Source: Microscillaceae bacterium (GTDB taxonomy: Bacteria; Bacteroidota; Bacteroidia; Cytophagales; Microscillaceae). Taken from it: DNA of 64,000 nt. Position 1 is the first letter of the stretch, and each line of letters begins with the position of its first letter. The notes below the pieces were generated by a model that saw only the letters and a program-made list of their open reading frames with translations, was not told the DNA's origin and searched no databases. Both the position numbers and the translations under genes were made by a program. The stretch covers positions 29,923-93,922 of the forward strand of contig JAABSX010000012.1 of assembly GCA_011390205.1 (NCBI GenBank). Reading direction: 5' to 3'. Below, in pieces: positions 55,720 through 63,581 of the stretch.

Positions 55720-56703
55720 TTATAAGTCAGCACTGACATTATTACGCACCAAACCATTTATCCCGAATACGGTCTGTAGCTCTGTAGCTATCAGCTGTTG
55801 TGCTTTGCGTGCAGCAGCCACAAATTTAGGCATCTGGATAAATACGTGAATCATCCCTTTGTATTCTATAAATTTTACGGCTACACCCGCAGCTTGAAGC
55901 CTTTCTGCATATTCTCTCCCCTCGGCTTTGAGTGGGTCATACCCTGCCGTAATCACCAATGCAGGCGGCAGACCACTTAAATCAGAAGCTTTTAAAGGTG
56001 AGAAATAAGGCTCTGTTATATTTGCATCCTCTGATTTATAATGGTCTAAAAACCAAGTCATCAAGGGTTTGGTAAGCAAATACCCCTCTGCAAGTGTCTG
56101 GATACTTTCAGACTGTAGGCTGCCGTCTGTGCTAGGGTAAATCAATACTTGATACGAAATAAGAGGGCCAGCCTTGTCTCTTGCCATCATAGAAACTACT
56201 GTCGCAAGGTTGCCGCCTGCACTATCTCCACACACGGCTATTTTGCTACCATCTCCTCCAAAGCGATGTGCATTCTCTGACATCCAGACGGTAGCTGCAT
56301 AGCAATCATTGGGTGCAGCAGGGTATTTATGCTCAGGAGCAAGGCGGTAATCTACCGAAGCCACCACACAGCCTGAAAGCATCGCCAAGCGCCGGCACAG
56401 ATTGTCATAAATCTCCAAATCTCCAATCACAAAACCTCCTCCATGAAAAAACATCAAGACAGGTAGCCCTGCATGCGCTTGTGGCTGATATACTCGCATA
56501 GGGATATGATGCCCCTCATTCTCAAAGGCCGTTTCACTGACTTTATACATCTTTGCAGGCTTATACTCTGTGAGGATTGCCAGTTTTTTGGCAGTCTCAG
56601 CTTGAAGTTTGCGGGCTTCTACAGGTGAAAGTGTATTGATTTGTGCTGTATTTTGTTGTTTGTCTAGCCAGAGTAAGAGTTTAAGTTTAAGATTTAATGC
56701 CAT
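55720..56703 (-). CDS. HSL-family alpha/beta hydrolase (esterase)
   Basis: About 327 residues from the Met at 56703 (MALNLKLKLLLWLDKQQ). The frame extends 44 codons further, but that region looks non-conserved. The HSL oxyanion motif FFHGGGFVIGD, nucleophile elbow GDSAGGNL, GYDPLKAEGREYAERL with the catalytic Asp, and MIHVFIQ with the catalytic His are all present. It hydrolyses short-chain esters in the cytoplasm; the natural substrate is unknown. It is convergent with the response regulator. Confidence 0.92.
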   Translation of the reverse strand: MALNLKLKLLLWLDKQQNTAQINTLSPVEARKLQAETAKKLAILTEYKPAKMYKVSETAFENEGHHIPMRVYQPQAHAGLPVLMFFHGGGFVIGDLEIYDNLCRRLAMLSGCVVASVDYRLAPEHKYPAAPNDCYAATVWMSENAHRFGGDGSKIAVCGDSAGGNLATVVSMMARDKAGPLISYQVLIYPSTDGSLQSESIQTLAEGYLLTKPLMTWFLDHYKSEDANITEPYFSPLKASDLSGLPPALVITAGYDPLKAEGREYAERLQAAGVAVKFIEYKGMIHVFIQMPKFVAAARKAQQLIATELQTVFGINGLVRNNVSADL

Positions 56704-56852
56704 AATGAGTTCATAATTAAGTGATATAAATGCTAAAAATACAAAATATATTACACAATCACCCTGCACCAAATAAAATCTTTGTGCCCTTGCCCACAGA
56801 CAGCATAAAAATAAAAAATGGGTGCATATTTTCAAATGCCACTAAGAAGACT

Positions 56853-56860
56853 TATTTTTG
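56853..56860 (+). promoter_or_regulatory. candidate -7 box for ffh
   Basis: TATTTTTG matches TAnnTTTG, with TTTC 20 bp upstream as an imperfect -33 box. It lies 28 bp before ffh. Confidence 0.4.
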
Positions 56861-56887
56861 CTCATTCCATAAAAAAGAAAATATAAT

Positions 56888-58213
56888 ATGTTTGATAATT
56901 TAGTTACCCGCATTGATAAAGCCATCAAGACCATCAAAGGCAAGCACAAGATTACAGAAATCAATGTGGCTGCCACCGTCAAAGAAATAAGACGTGCGTT
57001 GGTAGATGCTGACGTAAACTACAAGGTAGCCAAAGATGTAACAGACCGAATCAGAGAGGAGGCACTAGGGCGAAAAGTACTCATCAATGTAAACCCTGGT
57101 GAGTTACTGGTCAAAATTGTAGAGGATGAGCTGACCGCACTTATGGGTGGCGAAAAAGAAGACATCAAACTGACAAGCAAGCCCGCCATCATCCTGATGT
57201 CTGGGCTACAAGGCTCTGGTAAAACTACTTTCTCTGGTAAACTCGCCCGCTTTCTCAAAAAACAAAACAAACAAGTACTCTTAGTAGCCTGTGATGTATA
57301 TCGTCCAGCAGCCATAGAGCAGCTCAAGGTAGTAGGAGGGCAAGTAGATGTAGAGGTTTATACCGAACCCGAAAACAAAAACCCTGTTTCTATAGCTCAG
57401 AATGCCATCAAATATGCCAAGGAAAACAATAAAAATGTAGTCATTATAGATACTGCAGGCCGCCTTGCAATAGATGAGGAGATGATGCAAGAAATAGAGC
57501 AGGTCAAAAAAGCCATCAACCCTGATGAAACACTCTTTGTAGTAGATGCCATGACGGGGCAAGATGCTGTCAATACTGCCAAAACCTTTAATGAAAGGCT
57601 CAACTTTGATGGTGTAGTACTTACCAAGCTAGATGGTGATACCAGAGGGGGGGCAGCACTTTCTATCAAAGCAGTAGTAGAGAAACCCATCAAATTCGTG
57701 GGGATGGGTGAAAAACTAGATGCCATTGATGTCTTTTACCCTAACCGTATGGCAAGGCGTATCCTAGACATGGGCGATGTAGTCTCACTGGTAGAAAAAG
57801 CACAAGAAGCCTTTGATGAAGAAGAAAGCAAAAGACTCGCACAAAAACTCCGACAAAATAAATTTGATTTGAGTGATTTTTTATCACAAATCCAACAAAT
57901 CAAGAAAATGGGCAATATCAAGGATGTCATGGCGATGCTCCCAGGAATGGGCAAAATGATGAAAGATGTAGAAGTAGATGAAAATTCTTTCAAACCCATA
58001 GAAGCCATCATTTATTCAATGACTCCCCAAGAGAGAGAAACCCCCGAAATCTTAGATGGTAACCGCAAAAAAAGAATCGCAAAAGGAAGCGGCACTTCCG
58101 TACAAGAGGTCAATAAACTGCTCAAACAACACGGTGAAATGCAAAAAATGATTAAAAAAATGAACAACATGAGCAAAAAAGGAAACCGCTCTATGATGAA
58201 CCTTTTCGGATAA
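56888..58213 (+). CDS. ffh: signal recognition particle GTPase Ffh
   Basis: A 441-residue protein. The N-domain (1-90) is followed by the G domain with MSGLQGSGKTTFSGKLA (G1), the insertion-box VACDVYRPAAIEQLK, DTAGRLAID (G3) and TKLDGDTRGGAALS (G4). The Met-rich M domain (from about 310) contains IKKMGNIKDVMAMLPGMGKMM and the signal-sequence/4.5S RNA-binding region IIYSMTPQERE ... IAKGSGTSVQEVNKLLKQ. It targets membrane and secreted proteins to the SecYEG translocon. A lipoprotein gene follows 34 bp downstream. Confidence 0.97.
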   Translation: MFDNLVTRIDKAIKTIKGKHKITEINVAATVKEIRRALVDADVNYKVAKDVTDRIREEALGRKVLINVNPGELLVKIVEDELTALMGGEKEDIKLTSKPAIILMSGLQGSGKTTFSGKLARFLKKQNKQVLLVACDVYRPAAIEQLKVVGGQVDVEVYTEPENKNPVSIAQNAIKYAKENNKNVVIIDTAGRLAIDEEMMQEIEQVKKAINPDETLFVVDAMTGQDAVNTAKTFNERLNFDGVVLTKLDGDTRGGAALSIKAVVEKPIKFVGMGEKLDAIDVFYPNRMARRILDMGDVVSLVEKAQEAFDEEESKRLAQKLRQNKFDLSDFLSQIQQIKKMGNIKDVMAMLPGMGKMMKDVEVDENSFKPIEAIIYSMTPQERETPEILDGNRKKRIAKGSGTSVQEVNKLLKQHGEMQKMIKKMNNMSKKGNRSMMNLFG

Positions 58214-58247
58214 TTACCCAAAAAACACACTAAAAACATACTTAGAA

Positions 58248-58730
58248 ATGAAACTAAAACACCTTATACACACACTCAGTGCCACCCTTATTTTTGTACT
58301 TATGATGAGCTGCCAGCCCATTACCGAGAAAGACCTTGCAGGCAACTGGAGACCCGAGCTGAGGGGATTGGAAGCCAAAATAGGAGCCAAAATAGATGAA
58401 AAAATGGCAGAAGCCAGCAACCTGGAAAAAATCGGGCTCGGTGTCAGCAAAGGTATGATTCCTAAAATCATCAAATCATTGGAAGAAATGAGGCTTGTAC
58501 TCAATGCAGATAGCTCTTATTCTATGAGTATCCCCAAACTTATGGGAAAGAAAAACATAGCCAAAAATGGCAAGTGGCAGCTTTCTGAAGACAAAACCAA
58601 AATTATTCTTAATCTTGGACTAGGAGAGGAACAAAGCATCAAAATTATAGATGCCACAACCATTGTGCTCGAGACCAAAGAAGATGCTAAAAATCCATTG
58701 ACCGAGATTACACTTAAAAAAGAAGAGTAA
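58248..58730 (+). CDS. lipocalin-like lipoprotein
   Basis: A 160-residue protein with a lipoprotein signal peptide (TLSATLIFVLMMSC, Cys near 23). The mature part begins with a GNWRPEL motif (lipocalin_4-like opening, ITEKDLAGNWRPE) and ends in strands that test a signal (GKWQLSEDKTKIILNLGLGEEQSIKIIDATTIVLETK). This is the pattern of small Bacteroidota lipocalin-like lipoproteins. It may be co-transcribed with ffh, but no functional link is implied. Confidence 0.7.
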   Translation: MKLKHLIHTLSATLIFVLMMSCQPITEKDLAGNWRPELRGLEAKIGAKIDEKMAEASNLEKIGLGVSKGMIPKIIKSLEEMRLVLNADSSYSMSIPKLMGKKNIAKNGKWQLSEDKTKIILNLGLGEEQSIKIIDATTIVLETKEDAKNPLTEITLKKEE

Positions 58731-58838
58731 ACTATTCGCATGTTTTGTGTCTAGTCCAGACAATTGATTTTTAATACTCAATTGCTTAACGACTTGGAAG
58801 AAATCTCTGCACGATAATGCCATCTATTTTACCCCAGA

Positions 58839-58971
58839 GGAGTTTTGTCTTTGTAGAAATTCCAAATATTTCCAAATCTAAACCCAAAGGAGTGAAATAT
58901 TTAAGATAAATTATATCACTCCTCCAGCGTTGGTCTTTGTTTTACCCTTATTTCTACAAAGATGATACTCC
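58839..58971. repeat. nested inverted repeat, 133 nt (MITE-like or structured RNA)
   Basis: Outer arms of 22 nt (58839-58860 and 58950-58971) agree at 18 of 22 positions, including TCTTTGTAGAAAT / ATTTCTACAAAGA (58848-58860, 58950-58962). An inner perfect stem AGGAGTGA/TCACTCCT (58888-58895, 58916-58923) lies within. No ORF covers it. Confidence 0.65.
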
Positions 58972-59094
58972 TATAGGCTTCAGTTTCTAATTAAATCTTA
59001 GCAAATAAAAATTTGACTATCACAAGCAGAGCAGCTAGAATTTTATCAATGCTTAAATACCCCCACTACTCACAAAACACTCACCTGATTTTAG

Positions 59095-59127
59095 TTGCCG
59101 TTTTTCGGAAAGATTATGTTAAATTTG
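59095..59127 (+). promoter_or_regulatory. promoter (TTG, 22 bp, TAAATTTG)
   Basis: TTG at 59095-59097 and TAAATTTG at 59120-59127 with 22 bp between fit the Bacteroidota consensus. They sit 23 bp before the dehydrogenase start. Confidence 0.5.
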
Positions 59128-59149
59128 AGGATTCTTAAAGTCAAACTTA

Positions 59150-60055
59150 ATGATGAATCAAACGATGAAAAAAATTACAATCATAGGCTCAGGCACGATG
59201 GGCAACGGAATAGCCCATCTTTTTGCACAAAACGGATTTCAGGTAAACCTCATGGATATTTCTGAAGATGCCCTTTCTAGAGCACTCAAGACCATTGAAG
59301 GAAACTTAGACAGGCAAGTCAAAAAAGAAATTATCAGCCAACAAGATAAGGCTGATACACTGAGCCGAATCCAGACGCACACAGACCTAAAACAGGCAGT
59401 GAGCCAAGCCGAACTCGTAGTGGAGGCTGCCAGTGAGCATATCCCAATCAAACTTAAAATATTCCAAGACTTAGACAGCCTTTGCCCTTCGGGCTGTATC
59501 TTGGCATCCAATACTTCTTCTATATCCATCACCAAGATAGCTGCCGCTACTAAAAGACCCAAACAAGTCATTGGAATGCATTTTTTTAATCCCGTCCCTG
59601 TCATGAAGTTGGTAGAAATCATCAACGGATATGCTACATCAGCAGAGACCACCCAAAAAATCACCCAGACAGCACAGACACTTGGCAAAGTACCCACAGT
59701 AGTCAATGACTATCCAGGCTTTGCCGCCAACCGCATCCTGATGCCCATGCTCAATGAAGCTTTTTACACACTTTATGAAGGAGTGGCAGGCGTATCAGAG
59801 ATTGATACAGTGATGAAGCTCGGTATGGGGCACCCGATGGGACCCTTACAACTGGCAGATTTTGTGGGGTTAGATATTTGCTTAGACATTCTGAAAGTCA
59901 TGCACCAAGGGCTAGGCAATCCTAAATATGCCCCTTGCCCTTTGCTGATTAACATGGTGGAAGCAGGGCATCTGGGGATTAAATCAGGGATAGGTTTTTA
60001 TGATTATGCAGCTGGCAACAAAGCAAGCATCGTGGCAGAAAGATTTAGACAATGA
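59150..60055 (+). CDS. 3-hydroxyacyl(3-hydroxybutyryl)-CoA dehydrogenase
   Basis: A 301-residue protein. The Rossmann motif IIGSGTMGNGIAHLFAQNG begins at residue 10. Further motifs are ASNTSSISITKIAAATKRPKQVIGMHFFNPVPVMKLVEII and the C-terminal domain GHPMGPLQLADFVGLDICLDI. Length and layout match Hbd/PaaH-type enzymes (about 285 residues). The Met at 59165 (MKKITIIG) could be the true start. It oxidises 3-hydroxybutyryl-CoA or longer substrates in fatty-acid or butyrate metabolism, functionally related to the genes at 45.6-50.1 kb. Confidence 0.95.
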   Translation: MMNQTMKKITIIGSGTMGNGIAHLFAQNGFQVNLMDISEDALSRALKTIEGNLDRQVKKEIISQQDKADTLSRIQTHTDLKQAVSQAELVVEAASEHIPIKLKIFQDLDSLCPSGCILASNTSSISITKIAAATKRPKQVIGMHFFNPVPVMKLVEIINGYATSAETTQKITQTAQTLGKVPTVVNDYPGFAANRILMPMLNEAFYTLYEGVAGVSEIDTVMKLGMGHPMGPLQLADFVGLDICLDILKVMHQGLGNPKYAPCPLLINMVEAGHLGIKSGIGFYDYAAGNKASIVAERFRQ

Positions 60056-60087
60056 TGGTAAAAAAATGAAATTCGAGAATAGGAATA

Positions 60088-60105
60088 AAGGAAAATTAGC
60101 CTTGA
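60088..60105 (+). repeat. 18-nt repeat, copy 2
   Basis: AAGGAAAATTAGCCTTGA, identical to 55063-55080, located 33 bp after the dehydrogenase stop. Confidence 0.55.
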
Positions 60106-60219
60106 TCGGCTTATAACGTCAAAAAACATCAAATAATTTCCTAAATGATTTATAAAATTTTGCTGTTTCAGAAAAATGCTGTATATTAGAGTGTTACTAA
60201 TTTACAAAATTTAAAAATT

Positions 60220-60432
60220 ATGATGGAGCAAAAGTTTAAATACGCAAGTAATGTACGCCGCTACAATTACACTTCAAACATGTTAATTAAATCTGAAAAT
60301 TACCTGTTTGATGATATCCGTAAAGGCCTTATCTCTAGTGGAGATATCGATGCTGACATAGCTCAAAGCGTCTCTAGTATCAAAGCCCTTTTAGATAAAT
60401 ACCACCAAAGACACTCCCGATTCCACGATTAA
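60220..60432 (+). CDS. small protein of unknown function, 70 aa
   Basis: A 70-residue basic protein with no membrane segment (KFKYASNVRRYNYTSNMLIKSENYLFDDIRKGLISSGDIDADIAQSVSSIKALLDKYHQRHSRFHD). The coding bias and amphipathic helix look real, and a strong terminator follows 29 bp after the stop. Family unknown. Confidence 0.6.
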   Translation: MMEQKFKYASNVRRYNYTSNMLIKSENYLFDDIRKGLISSGDIDADIAQSVSSIKALLDKYHQRHSRFHD

Positions 60433-60460
60433 ATTTTGAGCATACAGCCATTTAATACAC

Positions 60461-60496
60461 AAAAAGCCGTGTTTTCTACAGAAAACACGGCTTTTT
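60461..60496 (+). terminator. strong intrinsic terminator
   Basis: AAAAAGCCGTGTTTTCT pairs with GAAAACACGGCTTTTT around a very short loop, giving a long perfect stem with U-rich end. Confidence 0.85.
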
Positions 60497-60498
60497 GC

Positions 60499-60648
60499 AT
60501 GAAAGAGAGCCCAGTTAATCTACTTTGGTACATTTCTAGAGAAGCAAAGCAGTATGGCTTTGAGGTTATTTTGTCAGATAAAACCTATCCCCTTGCCTTG
60601 TACCTTCACGAAACACCACACATCTTTTTTTGTGAAGATACAAAATAA
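60499..60648 (+). CDS. possible small protein, 49 aa (doubtful)
   Basis: An ATG at 60499, immediately after the terminator stem, opens 49 codons (MKESPVNLLWYISREAKQYG...). The frame continues upstream through the terminator to a TTG at 60436, which I reject. No promoter or ribosome-binding site is evident. The stop lies in a third, shortened copy of the 18-nt repeat. It may be translated after antitermination, or be chance. Confidence 0.25.
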   Translation: MKESPVNLLWYISREAKQYGFEVILSDKTYPLALYLHETPHIFFCEDTK

Positions 60649-60863
60649 GGAAAATCCTTGATCTGCCATTTTTACATAGTCTAAATATTATTAGACCAAA
60701 TGCTTGCATCTATTTAGTTTAGACCATATCTTGTATATTGTGTTGATAAATGGCACATTTACGCATAAAAAAATAGACGATAATATGCCAAACTGAATAG
60801 CTTTTTCTGACAATTTAGCCCTCGTGTAACAGTAGTACATATACGCTTAATTAGTATAAAAAA

Positions 60864-62456
60864 ATGTCTGCCAACAAAGAATTTATGGCAAATTTGCCTC
60901 TTCTAGAAATCACCCAAAAAGCAAAAAAACAGAGGAAAATCTGCTTTACACAGTTTACACAGCTCAACACACTGATGAGCATAGGCATGGCTTTTTTATT
61001 TTGGATAAGCCAAGAACCCATACTTACAATCAGTTTTGGTCTAGTTGCATTGCTTAACTTTAGCCTTGGACATACCGCACTTCAGCAAAAATTAGATCAA
61101 TATCTTTTCCATGCTTTTATACTGCTCAACTTGAGCATATTTCTGTGTTTTATACCATTTACAGGGGGACTTTTTTCTCCTTTTAGCTATTGGCTGAGCA
61201 TCATCTTGCTGGAGGGTTTGTTTTTGCTCAACCTGCCCAAAATGATTCCTTATGTGTTTTTAAGCCTGTTCACCCTGACTGTCTCACACATTGGGCTGAT
61301 GTATTTTCCTACACAAGCAGCAGCATTGTTCTCCCCCTCCTTCACCATTATGACATACTCAAATGCGCCATTATTGGTCATGGGCTATGCCATGTTTTGT
61401 TTGATTATCTTTTCTGACAATCTACAGCAGCATACCAAGTCTGAAGATGTACTACAGCTCGTACAAGAGGAAAACCAAGAACTTAAAAAGCAAATAAGGC
61501 AACTCAACAGCCGAAATATCAGGCTAGTAAAACTATACGAAAACCTAAACAAACTGGGGGAAAACAATGAGCAAAAAACTGAAATTATGACGGAAGTCGC
61601 CATGGTCTTAGACCAAAAGCACAAAACCATTGTAACCCTCAGCGAAAAATTTGAAAATCAAAGCAAATTATTGGAAGAAATCAACGAAAACATCACCAAT
61701 AGCATCAAATACGCCCAAAAAATACAAGAAGCCATCATCCCTGAAGCCGAGTGGGTGCAGAAATATTTCAGAGATGTCTTTATTTATTTCAGGCCTAAAG
61801 ACATCGTCAGTGGTGATTTCTATTGGTTTGAAGAAAAACAACTATCTGACCGAAAAGTCAAAATACTTATTGCAGCAGATTGCACAGGGCACGGGGTGCC
61901 AGGCGCTTTTATGACCGTCATGGGCAATTCTCTTATAAATGAAATCATCCATGGCGCCAAAGAAGTAAGCCCCGACTGGATTTTGAGAGAACTCGATGAA
62001 AAAATACGTGAAACACTCAGCAACAAAAGGGGAGAAACCCAAATCCATGACGGCATGGACATGGTCTGCCTCATCATAGATGATAGCACACAAGAAGTAC
62101 ACTATGCTGCTGCACACAATCCTCTTTATTATATCAGTAACAATGTATTACACCAAGTCAAAGGCTCAAGATACTCTGTAGGAAGCTCCCAATACCGACA
62201 AAATAAAATCTTTGAAAAACACAGTATTCAGGCCAAGCCTGGAGATATATTCTATATCTTTACGGATGGCTTCCAAGACCAATTTGGTGAAAAGGAACAA
62301 AGAAAATACATGACACGCCGCTACCGTGATTTGTTATTTTCTATTCATAGAATGCCGCTAGAGAAGCAGCTAAAGGTCATAGAATCTGAGTTTGATGGCT
62401 GGAAAGGGAGTATTCCGCAGACAGATGATGTCCTCATCATTGGATTTAGGATGTAA
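60864..62456 (+). CDS. membrane SpoIIE/PP2C-type serine phosphatase
   Basis: A 530-residue protein. Five or six N-terminal membrane helices (about 35-185) carry no DISM domain. A long coiled coil follows (190-290, LQLVQEENQELKKQIRQLN...). The SpoIIE catalytic domain starts at NSIKYAQKIQEAIIPE, with PKDIVSGDFYWFEE, AADCTGHGVPGAFMTVMG and IFTDGFQDQFGE. It is the second phosphatase of this type in the window and shares the linker-catalytic core with the one at 33838-35991 but not the sensor. The substrate is unknown. Confidence 0.92.
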   Translation: MSANKEFMANLPLLEITQKAKKQRKICFTQFTQLNTLMSIGMAFLFWISQEPILTISFGLVALLNFSLGHTALQQKLDQYLFHAFILLNLSIFLCFIPFTGGLFSPFSYWLSIILLEGLFLLNLPKMIPYVFLSLFTLTVSHIGLMYFPTQAAALFSPSFTIMTYSNAPLLVMGYAMFCLIIFSDNLQQHTKSEDVLQLVQEENQELKKQIRQLNSRNIRLVKLYENLNKLGENNEQKTEIMTEVAMVLDQKHKTIVTLSEKFENQSKLLEEINENITNSIKYAQKIQEAIIPEAEWVQKYFRDVFIYFRPKDIVSGDFYWFEEKQLSDRKVKILIAADCTGHGVPGAFMTVMGNSLINEIIHGAKEVSPDWILRELDEKIRETLSNKRGETQIHDGMDMVCLIIDDSTQEVHYAAAHNPLYYISNNVLHQVKGSRYSVGSSQYRQNKIFEKHSIQAKPGDIFYIFTDGFQDQFGEKEQRKYMTRRYRDLLFSIHRMPLEKQLKVIESEFDGWKGSIPQTDDVLIIGFRM

Positions 62457-62489
62457 GGGATGTGATAATGGAAAAAAGACCATGCAAAC

Positions 62490-63173
62490 TCACCCAAAAT
62501 CTACAAACTCATTCCAAAGTTTCTCGAATTCATCCTTATACTTTTGAACGACACCTACATGCCTAGACACAAAAATATTCTCATGGTTGTAAAGAGAAGC
62601 ACTCCGAGTCCAGTTATAACTCCCTGTCAGTAAGATATTTCCGTCTATAATTGCAAACTTGTGGTGCATGTGGTTGGGACTATTGTCCATCTTCACTGAG
62701 ATACCCGCTTGGTGAAGGCGCTTGATGTCTGAGCCTCTGTCAAAGGTCTTGTCATCATCTGTAATGATTCGGATGCGTATGTTTTGCTGATGTGCTTTGA
62801 GGATAAGTTCTGCAATCTTATCATCACTAATGGTGAATACACATATCAGCATTTCTTTTTTGCACTGCCCTAAGTAGCGTAAGAGGGCTCTTTGGCAGTC
62901 AGGGCCAGGGCTAAAGTAAACCTCTGGCGCAGGAGCCACATCTGCTTGGTTGGCAATAATCTTATTGGCTTTTTCTAACCAATCAAGCACCTCCAATGAA
63001 CTGTAAGAAATCAAATGCTGCTTGGCAAAATTAAAAATCCGATTTCTTAAAAAACTTCTATTCTCAGAAGAAAGGTTTTGCTCAGACAATACTTGATTGA
63101 GGGCTTGCCGTTCGGCTTTGCTGAGTTTGCGGTCTTCAAATGTTTTTTCGAATAAATCTAAAATTGAATCCAT
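62490..63173 (-). CDS. PLD-like single-HKD protein
   Basis: About 227 residues from the Met at 63173 (MDSILDLFEKTFED). The frame extends up to 63377, but that part overlaps the metH riboswitch and is not conserved-looking. An N-terminal helical region (1-85) precedes one phospholipase D domain: VYFSPGPDCQRALLRYLGQCKKEMLICVFTISD and the catalytic MHHKFAIIDGNILLTGSYNWTRSA (HKD-like). One HKD per chain implies dimerisation as in Nuc/MitoPLD nucleases. It may be a nuclease or a lipase; the substrate is unknown. It diverges from metH. Confidence 0.85.
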   Translation of the reverse strand: MDSILDLFEKTFEDRKLSKAERQALNQVLSEQNLSSENRSFLRNRIFNFAKQHLISYSSLEVLDWLEKANKIIANQADVAPAPEVYFSPGPDCQRALLRYLGQCKKEMLICVFTISDDKIAELILKAHQQNIRIRIITDDDKTFDRGSDIKRLHQAGISVKMDNSPNHMHHKFAIIDGNILLTGSYNWTRSASLYNHENIFVSRHVGVVQKYKDEFEKLWNEFVDFG

Positions 63174-63241
63174 AAAATCTTGGAATAATATGCTTTTGAA
63201 CGCATAATATACGACTTTTTGTGAACAATCATACTCAAATA

Positions 63242-63272
63242 TTGGAAAAAACATATTTATAGTTTTACTTTG
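63242..63272 (+). promoter_or_regulatory. promoter for metH riboswitch transcript
   Basis: TTG (63242-63244) and TTACTTTG (63265-63272) are separated by 20 bp. The -7 box has one mismatch to TAnnTTTG. A start near 63278 lies about 30 bp before the riboswitch. Confidence 0.4.
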
Positions 63273-63308
63273 CAGTAATTTCAAATCAATTCGCCCCTCA
63301 AAAGCAGT

Positions 63309-63428
63309 TGATTTATGAAGAAGTGCGGAGAGAATAGGCTCGCAGAAGCACTGGCAACCTACCAGGAGTCCCGGCAAGGTGCCAAATCCTACCTAGATTT
63401 TTAGTGAATCTAGGAAATATAAATTAAT
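63309..63428 (+). promoter_or_regulatory. SAM-I (S-box) riboswitch
   Basis: The conserved core is present in order: AUGAAGAAGUGCGGAGAG (P1/P2 start), GGCUCGCAGAAGCACUGGCAACC, AAGGUGCCAAAUCC, then a P4 hairpin CCUAGAUU/AAUCUAGG (63393-63400, 63408-63415). P1 can form between UUGAUUUAU (63309-63317) and AUAAAUUAA (63420-63428). This order and the GCAACC / GGUGCCAAAUCC signatures are diagnostic of SAM-I. It lies upstream of metH and would report methionine/SAM status. Confidence 0.88.
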
Positions 63429-63581
63429 TAAATACCGAAACTTAAATTTCGTACAATTCATTTTAAGATACATTATTTGACAATCACAGATTGATGGAAG
63501 ATACACCGAAGGTTATCAACCAATAATCTTGGATTATATACCTAGGTCTTGCTTCTTAGGGGTAAGATTCTACAAAAAACT

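Larger units (their letters stand above)
58731..59149. other. 419-bp intergenic region with nested inverted repeat
   Basis: No ORF seen. It holds the nested inverted repeat described at 58839-58971 and the promoter at 59095-59127. No known RNA family is recognised. Confidence 0.45.

Noticed and set aside
60436..60498. Upstream part of a 70-codon frame starting at TTG
   Set aside because: It runs through a strong terminator stem (60461-60496); only the part from the ATG at 60499 was kept, with low confidence.
63174..63377. N-terminal extension of the PLD-like protein
   Set aside because: It overlaps the metH riboswitch and promoter and is not conserved-looking; the Met at 63173 is the better start.
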